Shown: piece after piece, positions 1 to 8,730 of the stretch
How positions within the stretch are numbered: position 1 is the first letter of the stretch
How the letters are laid out: each line of letters starts with the position of its first letter
From: an uncultured Polaribacter sp.
GTDB lineage: Bacteria > Bacteroidota > Bacteroidia > Flavobacteriales > Flavobacteriaceae
Direction: 5' to 3'
DNA length: 64,000 bases
NCBI RefSeq assembly: GCF_947497695.1
Contig: NZ_CANMHM010000004.1
Coordinates: 62,001 to 126,000, forward strand
Notes under the pieces: generated by a model
What the model was told of the DNA's origin: nothing
Database searches by the model: none
The model's input: only the letters and a program-made list of their open reading frames with translations
Program-made: the position numbers and the translations under genes

Positions 1-2238
1 TTGTCCTTCTTCAACTCTATCTCCTTTTTCTACAATCGGTTTTAAGTTGATGTTTGTTCCTTGATTGGTTTTTCTAAATTTAATTAAGTTGTAAGAAACT
101 TCATCAGAATCAAAACTTACTTGTTTTTCTTCTTCAGTCCTATCGTACTTAATTGTAATTTTATTAGCATCTACATAAGTTACCTCTCCTGCTCCTTCTG
201 CATTGATTAAGATACGAGAATCTTTAGCGACTCTACGTTCTAAACCTGTTCCAACAATTGGAGATTCTGGTCTTAATAATGGTACTGCTTGACGCATCAT
301 GTTAGATCCCATCAAAGCTCTATTGGCATCATCATGTTCTAAGAAAGGAATTAAAGATGCAGATATAGAAGCAATCTGGTTTGGAGCAACATCCATCAAA
401 TTAATATCATCTGGTGTAACTACAGGGAAATCTCCTTCTTCACGAGCAATAACTCTATCAAGAACAATACTACCATCTTTATTTAACTCTAAATTAGATT
501 GGGCAGTTTTCATACCTTCTTCTTCTTCAGCACTTAAATAAATAGGATCCTCTGTTGATACAACTCCTTTATCTACTTTTCTATATGGAGTCTCAATAAA
601 ACCTAAGTTATTCACTTTTGCAAAAACTGCCAAAGATGAAATTAAACCAATATTTGGTCCCTCTGGAGTTTCAATAGGACATAAACGTCCATAATGAGTA
701 TAGTGAACATCACGCACCTCAAATCCAGCTCTTTCTCTTGATAAACCACCTGGTCCAAGTGCAGATAATCTACGCTTGTGCGTAATCTCTGCTAATGGAT
801 TGGTTTGATCCATAAATTGAGACAATTGATTTGTCCCAAAGAATGAGTTAATAACAGATGATAATGTTTTAGCATTAATCAAATCGATAGGTGTAAACAC
901 CTCGTTATCACGTACATTCATACGCTCACGAATTGTTCTTGCCATACGAGCTAAACCAACACCAAACTGACCTGCTAATTGCTCACCAACAGTTCTAACA
1001 CGTCTATTAGATAAGTGATCAATATCATCAACTTCTGCTTTAGAGTTAATTAATTCGATTAAATATTTAATAATCGTTATAATATCTAACTTAGTTAATA
1101 CTTTTTGATCAATTGGTTCATTTAACTGAAGCTTCGTGTTCATTCTAAAACGACCAACTTCACCTAAATTATATCTCTGTTCAGAAAAGAATAACTTGTC
1201 AATAATACCTCTTGCTGTCTCTTCATCTGGCGGCTCAGCATTACGTAATTGTCTATAGATATGTTCTACTGCTTCTTTTTCAGAATTGGTAGGATCTTTT
1301 TGTAATGTATTATGAATAATAGCATAATCTGCCATGTCAGTATCTTCTTTATGAAGTAAAACTGTTTTAGCACCTGCTTCTATTATTTCATCAATATGTT
1401 CTTTTTCTAAAATTGTATCACGATCAAAAATAATTTCATTTCTTTCTATGGATACAACTTCTCCAGTATCTTCATCAACAAAATCTTCATGCCAAGTTTT
1501 TAAAACTCTTGCAGCTAATTTACGACCTAATACTTTTTTTAATCCAGCTTTAGAAACTTTCACTTCCTCTGCAAGATCAAAAATTTCTAAAATGTCTTTA
1601 TCTCTTTCAAAACCAATAGCTCTGAATAATGTTGTTACAGGTAATTTTTTCTTTCTATCAATATAAGCATACATTACTTGATTGATATCAGTTGCAAATT
1701 CTATCCAAGAACCTTTAAAAGGAATTACTCTTGCTGAATATAATTTTGTACCATTTGCATGGAATGATTGTCCAAAGAATACACCTGGTGATCTGTGTAA
1801 TTGAGAAACCACAACACGTTCTGCTCCATTTATTACAAAAGTACCAGAATTGGTCATATAAGGAATTGTACCAAGATAAACATCTTGTACAATAGTTTCG
1901 AAATCTTCGTGTTCTGGATCTGTACAGTATAGTTTTAGACGTGCTTTTAAAGGCACACTATGTGTAAGACCTCTTTCAATACATTCTTGAATAGAATATC
2001 TTGGTGGATCTACAAAGTAATCTAAAAATTCTAATACAAATTGATTTCTTGTATCAGTAATAGGAAAGTTATCCATAAAGGTTTTGTACAAACCTTCTTC
2101 ACCTCTTTCTTCTGCTTTCGTTTGAAGTTGGAAAAAATCTTGAAAAGATTTTACCTGAATATCCAAGAAATCTGGATACTCTTTTATCATTTGAGAAGTA
2201 GCGAAGTTGATTCTTTCAGTAGTGTTTTTCGTTGCCAA
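1..2238 (-). CDS. rpoB: RNA polymerase subunit beta, N-terminal 746 codons (3' end outside window)
   Basis: Catalytic beta subunit of DNA-directed RNA polymerase. The reading frame runs off the left edge, so about 60% of a roughly 1270-residue Bacteroidota RpoB is present. Visible landmarks are the rifampicin region near residues 460-530 ([17 protein letters not shown], then [12 protein letters not shown]) and, just after it, [13 protein letters not shown]. The last visible residues (KGDRVEEGQ) are a conserved RpoB segment. The start must be TTG at 2238: the frame then reads [15 protein letters not shown], an in-frame TAA lies seven codons upstream, and no ATG or GTG intervenes. It is the last gene of the secE-nusG-rplKAJL-rpoB run seen here, 124 bp behind rplL with hairpins in the gap. 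The rifampicin-region residues look wild type. Confidence 0.97.
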   Translation of the reverse strand, partial: MATKNTTERINFATSQMIKEYPDFLDIQVKSFQDFFQLQTKAEERGEEGLYKTFMDNFPITDTRNQFVLEFLDYFVDPPRYSIQECIERGLTHSVPLKARLKLYCTDPEHEDFETIVQDVYLGTIPYMTNSGTFVINGAERVVVSQLHRSPGVFFGQSFHANGTKLYSARVIPFKGSWIEFATDINQVMYAYIDRKKKLPVTTLFRAIGFERDKDILEIFDLAEEVKVSKAGLKKVLGRKLAARVLKTWHEDFVDEDTGEVVSIERNEIIFDRDTILEKEHIDEIIEAGAKTVLLHKEDTDMADYAIIHNTLQKDPTNSEKEAVEHIYRQLRNAEPPDEETARGIIDKLFFSEQRYNLGEVGRFRMNTKLQLNEPIDQKVLTKLDIITIIKYLIELINSKAEVDDIDHLSNRRVRTVGEQLAGQFGVGLARMARTIRERMNVRDNEVFTPIDLINAKTLSSVINSFFGTNQLSQFMDQTNPLAEITHKRRLSALGPGGLSRERAGFEVRDVHYTHYGRLCPIETPEGPNIGLISSLAVFAKVNNLGFIETPYRKVDKGVVSTEDPIYLSAEEEEGMKTAQSNLELNKDGSIVLDRVIAREEGDFPVVTPDDINLMDVAPNQIASISASLIPFLEHDDANRALMGSNMMRQAVPLLRPESPIVGTGLERRVAKDSRILINAEGAGEVTYVDANKITIKYDRTEEEKQVSFDSDEVSYNLIKFRKTNQGTNINLKPIVEKGDRVEEGQ

Positions 2239-2287
2239 AAGAGAATATTTTTTTGATTAAAATAAAAAACGAATATATACACAAAAT

Positions 2288-2326
2288 GGTTTAGGCCTAA
2301 AAACAATAGTTTTTAGTACCTAAACC
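2288..2326 (-). promoter_or_regulatory. Hairpin in the rplL-rpoB spacer (attenuator or processing site)
   Basis: An imperfect inverted repeat: GGTTTAGG-cc-TAAAAA pairs with TTTTTA-gta-CCTAAACC around a six-base loop. No T-run follows on the minus strand, so it is not a full intrinsic terminator. In E. coli the rplL-rpoB spacer holds an attenuator and an RNase III site; the same role here is inference from position. Confidence 0.45.
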
Positions 2327-2338
2327 TAAATTTGTTTT

Positions 2339-2353
2339 CCCGTTTTAAACGGG
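2339..2353 (-). promoter_or_regulatory. Short GC-rich palindrome just downstream of rplL
   Basis: A perfect palindrome of the form CCCGTTT-T-AAACGGG lies 9 bp past the rplL stop. Similar small hairpins occur at 5412-5430 and twice within 8452-8694, suggesting a recurrent RNA-end or processing structure. It may protect the rplL mRNA 3' end; that is inference. Confidence 0.35.
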
Positions 2354-2362
2354 AGTAATAAT

Positions 2363-2740
2363 TTACTTAAGCTCTACTTCAGCTCCAGCTTCTTCTAAAG
2401 ATTTTTTAAGACCTTCAGCCTCTTCTTTAGTTACACCTTCTTTAACTGGTGCTGGTGCGCTATCAACGATACCTTTAGCTTCTTTTAATCCTAAACCAGT
2501 TAATTCTTTAACTAATTTTACAACTGCTAATTTAGAACCACCTGCTGCTTTTAAGATTACATCAAATTCAGTTTGCTCATCTGCACCACCTGCGTCTCCA
2601 CCTGCTGCTGGACCTGCTACTGCTACAGCTGCTGCTGCTGGCTCAATACCATACTCATCTTTTAAAATAGTAGCTAATTCATTAACTTCTTTTACTGATA
2701 AGTTAACTAATTGCTCTGCGAAATCTTTTAATTCTGCCAT
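2363..2740 (-). CDS. rplL: 50S ribosomal protein bL12 (L7/L12)
   Basis: Stalk protein of the large ribosomal subunit that recruits translation GTPases. The 125-residue length is normal. The N-terminal dimerisation domain ([19 protein letters not shown]) is followed by an Ala/Gly-rich hinge near residues 34-53 and the C-terminal domain with the factor-binding stretch [15 protein letters not shown]. It lies between rplJ (50-bp gap) and rpoB (124-bp gap), the usual order. Confidence 0.98.
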   Translation of the reverse strand: MAELKDFAEQLVNLSVKEVNELATILKDEYGIEPAAAAVAVAGPAAGGDAGGADEQTEFDVILKAAGGSKLAVVKLVKELTGLGLKEAKGIVDSAPAPVKEGVTKEEAEGLKKSLEEAGAEVELK

Positions 2741-2790
2741 TTTAATTGTTTTTAAAAATTTTGTTTATTATTGTTTATTTGTGCGCGTAC

Positions 2791-3306
2791 TTATTTTTCA
2801 GATAAGGTTTTAATGATACCTGAAAGTGTTTGACCACCTGATTGTAATGCTGAAATAACATTCTTAGCTGGTGATTGTAATAATCCAATGATTTCTCCAA
2901 TAAGCTCTTCTCTAGATTTAATATCTACTAAAGCATCTAATTGATCATCTCCAATATATATAGACTCTTCAGCAAAAGCTCCCTTTAATAAAGGTTTCTT
3001 AGATTTTTTTCTGAATTCTTTTATTAATTTTGCTGGAGCGTTTGCTGCTTCAGAAATTAACATTGATGTATTACCTTTTAATGTTGTTGGAAGCTCACCA
3101 AAATCTTTATCTGATGCTTCCATTGCCTTTGCAAGTAATGTATTTTTAACAACTGATAACTGAACACCCGCTTTAAAACAAGCTCTACGTAAATTAGAGG
3201 TAGTTTGAGCATCTAGTCCAGAAATATCTGCTAAATATAAAGTGTTAGTGTCTGCTAATACTGCTGTTAAATCTTGTATTACTTCTGATTTATCTTCTCT
3301 AGTCAT
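2791..3306 (-). CDS. rplJ: 50S ribosomal protein uL10
   Basis: Stalk base protein that anchors bL12 dimers to 23S rRNA. At 171 residues it is a normal-length bacterial L10 with N-terminal MTREDKSEVIQDLTAVL and the conserved core TTSNLRRACFKAGVQLSVVKNTL. The gap to rplA is only 19 bp, so the long autoregulatory L10 leader found before rplJ in enterobacteria is not present in that spacer. Confidence 0.97.
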   Translation of the reverse strand: MTREDKSEVIQDLTAVLADTNTLYLADISGLDAQTTSNLRRACFKAGVQLSVVKNTLLAKAMEASDKDFGELPTTLKGNTSMLISEAANAPAKLIKEFRKKSKKPLLKGAFAEESIYIGDDQLDALVDIKSREELIGEIIGLLQSPAKNVISALQSGGQTLSGIIKTLSEK

Positions 3307-3325
3307 GATTATAAGTTTTAACGTA

Positions 3326-4015
3326 TTAAACAGCTTTCATATCAACAGCAATACTAGGACTCATTGTACTAGACATAAAAACGCTTTTTACATACGTTCC
3401 TTTTGATGTTGTTGGCTTCAATTTAATAATTGTTTGTATTAATTCGTTTGCATTTTCTTCAATTTTTTGAGCATCAAAAGACACTTTTCCAATTGCAGCA
3501 TGAACAATACCAGTTTTATCAACTTTAAAGTCAATTTTACCAGCTTTTACATCTGAAACAGCTTTTGCAACATCCATAGTTACAGTACCTGTCTTTGGGT
3601 TAGGCATTAAACCTCTTGGCCCTAATACTCTACCTAAAGGACCTAGTTTTCCCATTACACTTGGCATGGTAATAATTACATCAACATCTGTCCATCCTCC
3701 TTTAATTTTTTGAAGGTACTCATCTAACCCAACATAATCTGCACCTGCTGCTGTAGCTTCTGCTTCTTTATCTGGTGTTACTAATGCTAAAACTTTTACA
3801 TCTTTACCTGTTCCATGTGGTAATGTAACAACACCACGAACCATTTGATTTGCTTTACGAGGATCTACTCCTAAACGTATCGCTAAATCTACTGATGCAT
3901 CAAACTTTACGTTAGTAATGTCTTTGACTAGCGCTGAAGCTGCTGCTAAATCATAAGATTTAGAGCTATCTACTTTTGCGTAAGCTTCTTTTTGCTTTTT
4001 TGTTAATTTTGCCAT
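3326..4015 (-). CDS. rplA: 50S ribosomal protein uL1
   Basis: L1-stalk protein of the large subunit, 229 residues. Signature regions include [20 protein letters not shown] near residue 40 and the L1 motif [21 protein letters not shown] near residues 122-142. It is 20 bp downstream of rplK, as in most bacteria. L1 commonly represses its own operon by binding mRNA; no obvious rRNA-mimic site was recognised here. Confidence 0.98.
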   Translation of the reverse strand: MAKLTKKQKEAYAKVDSSKSYDLAAASALVKDITNVKFDASVDLAIRLGVDPRKANQMVRGVVTLPHGTGKDVKVLALVTPDKEAEATAAGADYVGLDEYLQKIKGGWTDVDVIITMPSVMGKLGPLGRVLGPRGLMPNPKTGTVTMDVAKAVSDVKAGKIDFKVDKTGIVHAAIGKVSFDAQKIEENANELIQTIIKLKPTTSKGTYVKSVFMSSTMSPSIAVDMKAV

Positions 4016-4035
4016 TTTACTACTTTTTATAAAGT

Positions 4036-4473
4036 TTATGCTGGTGCATTACCTTTTACTGTTAATCCCATAGAACGTGCTGTACCTGCAATCATACGCA
4101 TTGCTGAAGAAACTTCAAAGGCATTTAAATCTACCATTTTGTCTTCTGCAATTACTTTAATTTGATCCCAAGTAACTGATGCTACTTTTTTCCTGTTTGG
4201 TTCTCCTGAACCCTTTTTAATTTTGGCCGCTTCTAGTAACTGAACTGCTGCAGGAGGAGTTTTTACAAGAAAATCAAATGATTTATCTTTGAAAACAGTA
4301 ATAACAACCGGTAAAACTTTACCTTGTTTGTCTTGCGTTCTTGCATTAAACTGTTTACAGAACTCCATAATGTTAACACCAGCAGCTCCTAAAGCGGGTC
4401 CAACCGGCGGCGATGGATTCGCTGCGCCTCCCCTTACTTGTAACTTAACTACTTTACTAACTTCTTTTGCCAT
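4036..4473 (-). CDS. rplK: 50S ribosomal protein uL11
   Basis: GTPase-centre ribosomal protein, 145 residues. It shows the N-terminal proline-rich segment ([20 protein letters not shown]) and the C-terminal rRNA-binding domain ending GTARSMGL. It follows nusG by 74 bp and starts the rplKAJL run. Confidence 0.98.
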   Translation of the reverse strand: MAKEVSKVVKLQVRGGAANPSPPVGPALGAAGVNIMEFCKQFNARTQDKQGKVLPVVITVFKDKSFDFLVKTPPAAVQLLEAAKIKKGSGEPNRKKVASVTWDQIKVIAEDKMVDLNAFEVSSAMRMIAGTARSMGLTVKGNAPA

Positions 4474-4547
4474 TTTAAAATGTTTAATGATTTATTAATT
4501 GTTGGAAGCCAAAAAATAAATCGGTATTATATATACTTGTGTAACAA

Positions 4548-5099
4548 TTATATTTTTTCTACTTGCATGTAACTTAATTCTAATGGTGTTTTTCTACCAA
4601 AAATTTTCACCATTACTTCAAGTTTACGTTTTTCTTCGTTTACTTTTTCAATAACACCATCAAATCCGTTAAAAGGACCATCAACTACTTTTACTGTTTC
4701 TCCTGTATCGAAAGGAATTGCAATATTTTCGTCCTGAATTGAAAGCTCGTCAACTTTACCTAACATTCTGTTAACTTCAGATTTTCTCATAGGGACAGGT
4801 TCACCACCTTTTGTTTCTCCTAAAAACCCAATAACACCTGTAATTCCTTTAATAACGTGAGGTACTTCTCCTGAAAGGTTTGCTTCAACCATTATATAAC
4901 CTGGAAAAAAAGCTCTTTCTCTATTTACTTTTTTACCATTTCTAATTTGGATAACTTTTTCAGTAGGAACAATTACCTGACTTACATAATCAGACAAACC
5001 TACTCTAGAAATTTCAGTTTCTATATAAGTTTTCACTTTATTCTCTTGTCCTCCTATGGCTCTTACAACATACCATTTCATCACTGAATCTGTTGCCAT
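4548..5099 (-). CDS. nusG: Transcription termination/antitermination factor NusG
   Basis: NusG binds RNA polymerase and links it to Rho or the ribosome. The 183-residue protein has the NGN domain (KWYVVRAIGGQENKVKTYIE, then FFPGYIMVEA) and a C-terminal KOW domain (VKVVDGPFNGFDGVIEKV). It starts at MATDSVMKWY, two bases after the secE stop; the alternative start six residues later is also plausible. The secE-nusG pairing is universal in bacteria. Confidence 0.97.
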   Translation of the reverse strand: MATDSVMKWYVVRAIGGQENKVKTYIETEISRVGLSDYVSQVIVPTEKVIQIRNGKKVNRERAFFPGYIMVEANLSGEVPHVIKGITGVIGFLGETKGGEPVPMRKSEVNRMLGKVDELSIQDENIAIPFDTGETVKVVDGPFNGFDGVIEKVNEEKRKLEVMVKIFGRKTPLELSYMQVEKI

Positions 5100-5101
5100 A
5101 A

Positions 5102-5296
5102 TTAGTTAGCGAATATTTTAAAAAAGTTATCTAATCCTGTTTGAAAAACATAATCTATACCAGCTACAGCTAATGCAAATGCAATTGTAAAAACAGCTAC
5201 AGTAACCGTTGTTTTTTGAGCTTCTTCTTTAGTAACCCAAGTCATATGGTTACTTAATTCCTCAAAAGAATCTTTGATATATTGTATGAATTTCAT
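5102..5296 (-). CDS. secE: Preprotein translocase subunit SecE
   Basis: Small essential subunit of the SecYEG channel, 64 residues with a single transmembrane helix (VAVFTIAFALAVAGIDYVF) preceded by the amphipathic segment SFEELSNHMTWVTKEEAQ. The open frame extends 35 codons further upstream, but those codons read through the tRNA-Trp gene. The ATG at 5294-5296 (MKFIQYIKDSFEEL) is therefore the correct start. It sits directly between tRNA-Trp and nusG. Confidence 0.95.
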   Translation of the reverse strand: MKFIQYIKDSFEELSNHMTWVTKEEAQKTTVTVAVFTIAFALAVAGIDYVFQTGLDNFFKIFAN

Positions 5297-5316
5297 TTTA
5301 CTTTTATATTTTGTTG

Positions 5317-5388
5317 CACGGGCGGAGAGATTCGAACTCCCGACAGCTGGTTTTGGAGACCAGTGCTCTACCGCTGAACTACGCCCGT
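5317..5388 (-). tRNA. tRNA-Trp (anticodon CCA)
   Basis: A 72-nt cloverleaf on the minus strand. The acceptor stem is ACGGGCG/CGCCCGT with discriminator G; the anticodon stem CTGGT/ACCAG encloses loop CTCCAAA; the T loop is TTCGAAT. The 3' CCA is not encoded. It lies between tuf and secE. Confidence 0.97.
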
Positions 5389-5411
5389 TTCTTATTTTCA
5401 TTGATAAAGGC

Positions 5412-5430
5412 GTCCCGTTAAAAACGGAAC
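5412..5430 (-). promoter_or_regulatory. Hairpin between tuf and tRNA-Trp
   Basis: A short inverted repeat (CCGTT, three-base loop, AACGG) follows tuf in the direction of transcription. The following bases are not a T-run, so it is more likely an mRNA-end or tRNA-processing structure than a strong terminator. Confidence 0.3.
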
Positions 5431-5468
5431 ACCCTTATAATTTATTAATCAGTAAATTAATATAAATA

Positions 5469-6656
5469 TTAATCTAATAACTCAGTTACCTGACCTGCAC
5501 CTACAGTTCTACCTCCTTCACGAATTGCAAAACGCAAACCTACGTTTAATGCAATTGGTTGATGTAAATCTACAGTTATAGTTAAGTTATCACCTGGCAT
5601 TACCATTTCAACTCCTGAAGGCAAGTTAATAGTACCTGTTACATCCGTTGTTCTAACATAGAACTGAGGACGATAGTTGTTATGGAATGGTGTGTGACGT
5701 CCACCTTCTTCTTTTTTAAGAACATATACTTCTGCTTTAAACTTAGCATGTGGAGTTACAGAACCTGGCTTACAGATTACCATTCCTCTTTTAATATCTT
5801 CTTTTGCAATACCTCTTAATAAGATACCTGCGTTATCACCAGCCTCACCTCTATCTAATATTTGACGGAACATTTCAATACCTGTAATAGTAGAAACCAT
5901 TTTCTCAGCTCCCATACCAATAATATCAACTGCGTCTCCTGTATTTGCAATACCAGTCTCAATACGACCTGTTGCTACAGTACCACGTCCAGTAATAGAA
6001 AATACATCTTCAACTGGCATTAAGAAATCTTTATCAACTTCTCTTAAAGGCTCTTCAACCCAAGCATCAACTTGTTCCATTAACTCTAAAACAGTATCAA
6101 CCCATTTTTGCTCACCATTTAAGGCACCTAAAGCAGAACCAGCAACAACTGGCCCATTGTCTCCATCATACTCATAGAAAGAAAGTAATTCTCTTACCTC
6201 CATATCTACTAATTCGATTAACTCTTCATCATCAACCATATCCACTTTATTCATGAATACAACAATACGAGGAATACCAACCTGACGTCCTAATAAAATA
6301 TGCTCTCTTGTTTGTGGCATCGGACCATCAGTCGCAGCAACCACTAAAATAGCACCATCCATTTGAGCAGCACCAGTAACCATGTTCTTTACGTAATCCG
6401 CGTGACCTGGACAGTCAACGTGAGCGTAGTGACGTTTAGCTGTTTGATACTCTACATGAGAAGTATTAATTGTGATACCTCTTTCTTTTTCTTCTGGAGC
6501 ATTATCAATCTGATCAAAAGATCTAGCTTCTGAGAAACCTGCATCAGCTAATACTTTAGTAATAGCCGCAGTTAAAGTTGTTTTACCGTGATCTACGTGT
6601 CCGATAGTACCAATGTTTAAGTGTGGTTTCGAACGGTCAAAAGTTCCTTTTGCCAT
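5469..6656 (-). CDS. tuf: Elongation factor Tu
   Basis: GTPase that delivers aminoacyl-tRNA to the ribosome; 395 residues, the normal length. G motifs are GHVDHGKTT near residue 19, RGITI (switch I), DCPGH near residue 81 and MNKVD near residue 136. The C-terminal segment has the conserved GGRHTPF and [15 protein letters not shown]. The gene sits downstream of four tRNA genes on the same strand and is probably cotranscribed with them, as for E. coli tufB. Confidence 0.99.
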   Translation of the reverse strand: MAKGTFDRSKPHLNIGTIGHVDHGKTTLTAAITKVLADAGFSEARSFDQIDNAPEEKERGITINTSHVEYQTAKRHYAHVDCPGHADYVKNMVTGAAQMDGAILVVAATDGPMPQTREHILLGRQVGIPRIVVFMNKVDMVDDEELIELVDMEVRELLSFYEYDGDNGPVVAGSALGALNGEQKWVDTVLELMEQVDAWVEEPLREVDKDFLMPVEDVFSITGRGTVATGRIETGIANTGDAVDIIGMGAEKMVSTITGIEMFRQILDRGEAGDNAGILLRGIAKEDIKRGMVICKPGSVTPHAKFKAEVYVLKKEEGGRHTPFHNNYRPQFYVRTTDVTGTINLPSGVEMVMPGDNLTITVDLHQPIALNVGLRFAIREGGRTVGAGQVTELLD

Positions 6657-6713
6657 AATTATTAATTTTTATTCTAGGTTAAATATGTTAATGTGTACTA
6701 ATCGTTTTAAATG

Positions 6714-6786
6714 AGCCAGCGATGGGATTTGAACCCACGACCTCATCCCTACCAAGGATGCGCTCTACCAACTGAGCTACACCGGC
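6714..6786 (-). tRNA. tRNA-Thr (anticodon GGT)
   Basis: A 73-nt cloverleaf. Acceptor GCCGGTG pairs with CGCTGGC (with G-T pairs), the anticodon stem CATCC/GGATG holds loop TTGGTAG, and the T arm has GGTTCAAATC. It is the last tRNA before tuf, matching thrT-tufB order in E. coli. Confidence 0.96.
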
Positions 6787-6801
6787 TTGTTGATAATATT
6801 G

Positions 6802-6874
6802 AGCGAAAGACCGGGTTCGAACCGGCGACATTCAGCTTGGAAGGCTGACGCTCTACCAACTGAGCTACTTTCGC
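6802..6874 (-). tRNA. tRNA-Gly (anticodon TCC)
   Basis: A 73-nt cloverleaf with acceptor GCGAAAG/CTTTCGC, anticodon stem TCAGC/GCTGA around loop CTTCCAA, and T loop TTCGAAC. No encoded CCA. Confidence 0.96.
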
Positions 6875-6890
6875 AATAAATTGTAAATTG

Positions 6891-6972
6891 TGGGGAGAGC
6901 AGGATTCGAACCTGCGAAGACGTAGTCAACGGAGTTACAGTCCGTCCTCGTTGGCCGCTTGAGTATCTCCCC
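6891..6972 (-). tRNA. tRNA-Tyr (anticodon GTA)
   Basis: An 82-nt tRNA with the long variable arm expected for bacterial tRNA-Tyr. Acceptor is GGGGAGA/TCTCCCC with discriminator A; anticodon stem ACGGA/TCCGT holds loop CTGTAAC. Confidence 0.96.
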
Positions 6973-7025
6973 TTTAATTTACTATTTCAATGAACACAAA
7001 TCACTTTCAAGATTTGTTACTTTTG

Positions 7026-7099
7026 AGCCGATGAAGGGACTCGAACCCCCGACCTGCTGATTACAAATCAGCTGCTCTAGCCAGCTGAGCTACATCGGC
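7026..7099 (-). tRNA. tRNA-Thr (anticodon TGT)
   Basis: A 74-nt cloverleaf with acceptor GCCGATG/CATCGGC and anticodon stem GCTGA/TCAGC around loop TTTGTAA. It is first in the tRNA-tuf transcription unit, just after a candidate promoter. Confidence 0.96.
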
Positions 7100-7139
7100 T
7101 TTTGTTATAAAAAAACAACCCGCTATTTCTAACGGATTG

Positions 7140-7147
7140 CAAATGTA
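7140..7147 (-). promoter_or_regulatory. Candidate promoter (TACATTTG) for the tRNA-tuf operon
   Basis: Reading the minus strand, TACATTTG matches the Bacteroidota TAnnTTTG element and lies about 40 bp before the first tRNA. A clear TTG at -33 is not seen. The stretch between hpf and tRNA-Thr contains no gene. Confidence 0.5.
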
Positions 7148-7206
7148 TAAAGTTTTTTTAAATTCTAAAACATTTTGTAATTATTTTTTTGCTTTTTTTT
7201 CAATAT

Positions 7207-7515
7207 TTATGAAATTAAGGAATCTCGGTGTTTTTCTTTAGATCTTTTTAACTGTCTTTTTAAGTTATCAACAGCAGCATTAACGCCTTCTTCAAAGGTT
7301 TTTGTTTCTCTTTTTACGATTAATTCACTTCCCGGAATATTTACTTTTATTTCAGTTATTTTATTTTCTTTATCACTTGTATTTTGAACTTTTAGAAAAA
7401 CTTCTGCATCTACTATCTTATCATGAAATTTTGTTAATGATGAAACTTTTGTTTCTACTAATTCAATTAACTTGTTATCTGCATTAAAATTTACCGATTG
7501 TGTGAATACTTTCAT
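7207..7515 (-). CDS. hpf: Ribosome hibernation promoting factor, short form
   Basis: Binds the 30S decoding region to store inactive ribosomes. The 102-residue protein has the HPF/RaiA beta-alpha-beta-beta-beta-alpha fold pattern (MKVFTQSVNFNADNKLIELV, then EEGVNAAVDNLKRQLKRSKEK) and no C-terminal dimerisation domain, so it is the short form. It follows xerC by 3 bp and is almost certainly in the same transcript. Confidence 0.88.
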   Translation of the reverse strand: MKVFTQSVNFNADNKLIELVETKVSSLTKFHDKIVDAEVFLKVQNTSDKENKITEIKVNIPGSELIVKRETKTFEEGVNAAVDNLKRQLKRSKEKHRDSLIS

Positions 7516-7518
7516 ACG

Positions 7519-8406
7519 CTATTGCTTTTTATGGCTTCTAGGGTGAGCCTGATTATATACTTTTTTTAAAACATCAAGGCTATTTTGTGTGTAGACTTGA
7601 GTTGATGCTAAAGAAGAATGCCCTAACAACTCTTTAACGGAATTTAAATCTGCCCCTTCATTTAATAAATGTGTAGCGAAAGAATGCCTTAAAATATGTG
7701 GACTTTTTTTCTGCTTTGTAGAGACCTGACTAAAGTAAGAATTTATAATTCTGTAAACAAGGGTTTCATAAATTTTATTTCCTTTTTCTGTAATGAAAAG
7801 TTCATCTAAACCAATTTCAAATTCTTGTTTTAATACTAAATATTTTTTTACTGTTTGACTTACAGAACTTAACAAAGGAATGAAACGTTCTTTGTTTCTT
7901 TTGCCTAACACTTTTATTGTATTGTTTGATAAACTAACGTCTCGTTCTTTTAAATTTATAAGTTCTGCTCTTCTTATACCTGTTGAGTAAAACAGCTCTA
8001 CAATTAACTTGTTTCTTATAGAAATAAAATCATCATTACTTTCAATATGATTGATTACATTATTTATTTCTTTTGAAGAAAAAGGCACTTGTACTTTTTT
8101 TTCAGTTTTTAAAGCTTTGTGTTTTGATAATGGATTACCATCTATTTGATGTGATTTCTGCAAAAACTTATAAAACGATTTTAAGGAACTTACTTTTCTA
8201 TTGATCGTTCTGTTTGATATTTTAGCATCCACCAAAGTAACAATCCAACTTCTAATTTGGGGATAATGAACTTTTAAAATATTTTCTTGTTCATATTCTG
8301 TAACTAAAAAAGCTTTAAAAGATATTAAATCGTTTTTGTAGGCAGTAACTGTATGTACAGAATATTTTTTCTCTAATGCTAGGTATTCTAAAAAAGAATC
8401 AATCAA
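7519..8406 (-). CDS. xerC: Tyrosine recombinase XerC/XerD-type
   Basis: Site-specific recombinase that resolves chromosome dimers at dif. It is 295 residues, with the SAM-like DNA-binding N-terminus (FLEYLALEKKYSVHTVTAYKNDL) and a catalytic domain holding the tyrosine-recombinase residues: Arg in STGIRRAEL, HILRH, GHSS, and the nucleophile Tyr in STQVYTQ. It is flanked by rpsU and hpf, the standard flavobacterial context, which argues for a chromosomal Xer protein rather than a mobile-element integrase. Confidence 0.9.
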   Translation of the reverse strand: MIDSFLEYLALEKKYSVHTVTAYKNDLISFKAFLVTEYEQENILKVHYPQIRSWIVTLVDAKISNRTINRKVSSLKSFYKFLQKSHQIDGNPLSKHKALKTEKKVQVPFSSKEINNVINHIESNDDFISIRNKLIVELFYSTGIRRAELINLKERDVSLSNNTIKVLGKRNKERFIPLLSSVSQTVKKYLVLKQEFEIGLDELFITEKGNKIYETLVYRIINSYFSQVSTKQKKSPHILRHSFATHLLNEGADLNSVKELLGHSSLASTQVYTQNSLDVLKKVYNQAHPRSHKKQ

Positions 8407-8454
8407 ATTATTTTTAGTTGTAGGTTATTTGTAAAGCTACAAATTTTAGGACAT

Positions 8455-8493
8455 AAAAAAAACTCGTAATACTTATAAATGCATTACGAGTTT
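8455..8493 (-). terminator. Intrinsic terminator, xerC-proximal copy
   Basis: On the minus strand the 11-bp stem AAACTCGTAAT/ATTACGAGTTT is followed by eight T residues (8455-8462 read as A on plus). It is the second of two identical terminators met by transcription leaving rpsU. Confidence 0.75.
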
Positions 8494-8592
8494 GATATTC
8501 TTAAAAATTTAGTAGAGATCCCGCTAAAAAGCGGGATTAATTCAACTTACAAATTTTATTGATTCTTAATGGTTTATCTTGAATTACATCAT

Positions 8593-8631
8593 AAAAAAAA
8601 CTCGTAATACTTATAAATGCATTACGAGTTT
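8593..8631 (-). terminator. Intrinsic terminator, rpsU-proximal copy
   Basis: Same 11-bp stem and T8 tail as the copy 138 bp further on. It lies about 100 bp after the rpsU stop and would separate rpsU from xerC-hpf. Confidence 0.75.
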
Positions 8632-8730
8632 GATATTCTTAAAAATTTAGTAGAGATCCCGCTAAAAAGCGGGATTAATTCAACTTACAAATTTATTTTC
8701 GTCCTTTGGACTCGATAAATTTGAGTTTCA

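Larger units (their letters stand above)
8452..8694. repeat. 105-bp perfect direct repeat, two copies 138 bp apart
   Basis: Positions 8452-8556 and 8590-8694 are identical over 105 bp, separated by a 33-bp unrelated spacer. Each copy carries two inverted repeats: AAACTCGTAAT/ATTACGAGTTT with a 12-base loop, and CCCGC-TAAAAA-GCGGG. Perfect identity in non-coding DNA implies a recent duplication or ongoing conversion. Confidence 0.95.
8407..8730. other. Gene-free spacer between xerC and rpsU, mostly a duplicated terminator region
   Basis: These 324 bp contain no credible gene. Most of the stretch is the two 105-bp copies described separately. The xerC-proximal part (8415-8441) has a small TTGTAG...CTACAA inverted repeat of unknown meaning. 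Confidence 0.8.

Noticed and set aside
299..1666. Plus-strand open frames inside the rpoB region
   Set aside because: They are antisense to an unbroken, highly conserved rpoB frame and have no recognisable domain.
5297..5401. N-terminal extension of secE (35 codons)
   Set aside because: It reads through the tRNA-Trp gene; SecE similarity begins at the ATG at 5296.
7519..8406. Phage or island integrase
   Set aside because: The tyrosine recombinase sits in the conserved rpsU-xerC-hpf context with no att-like duplications at neighbouring tRNA genes.
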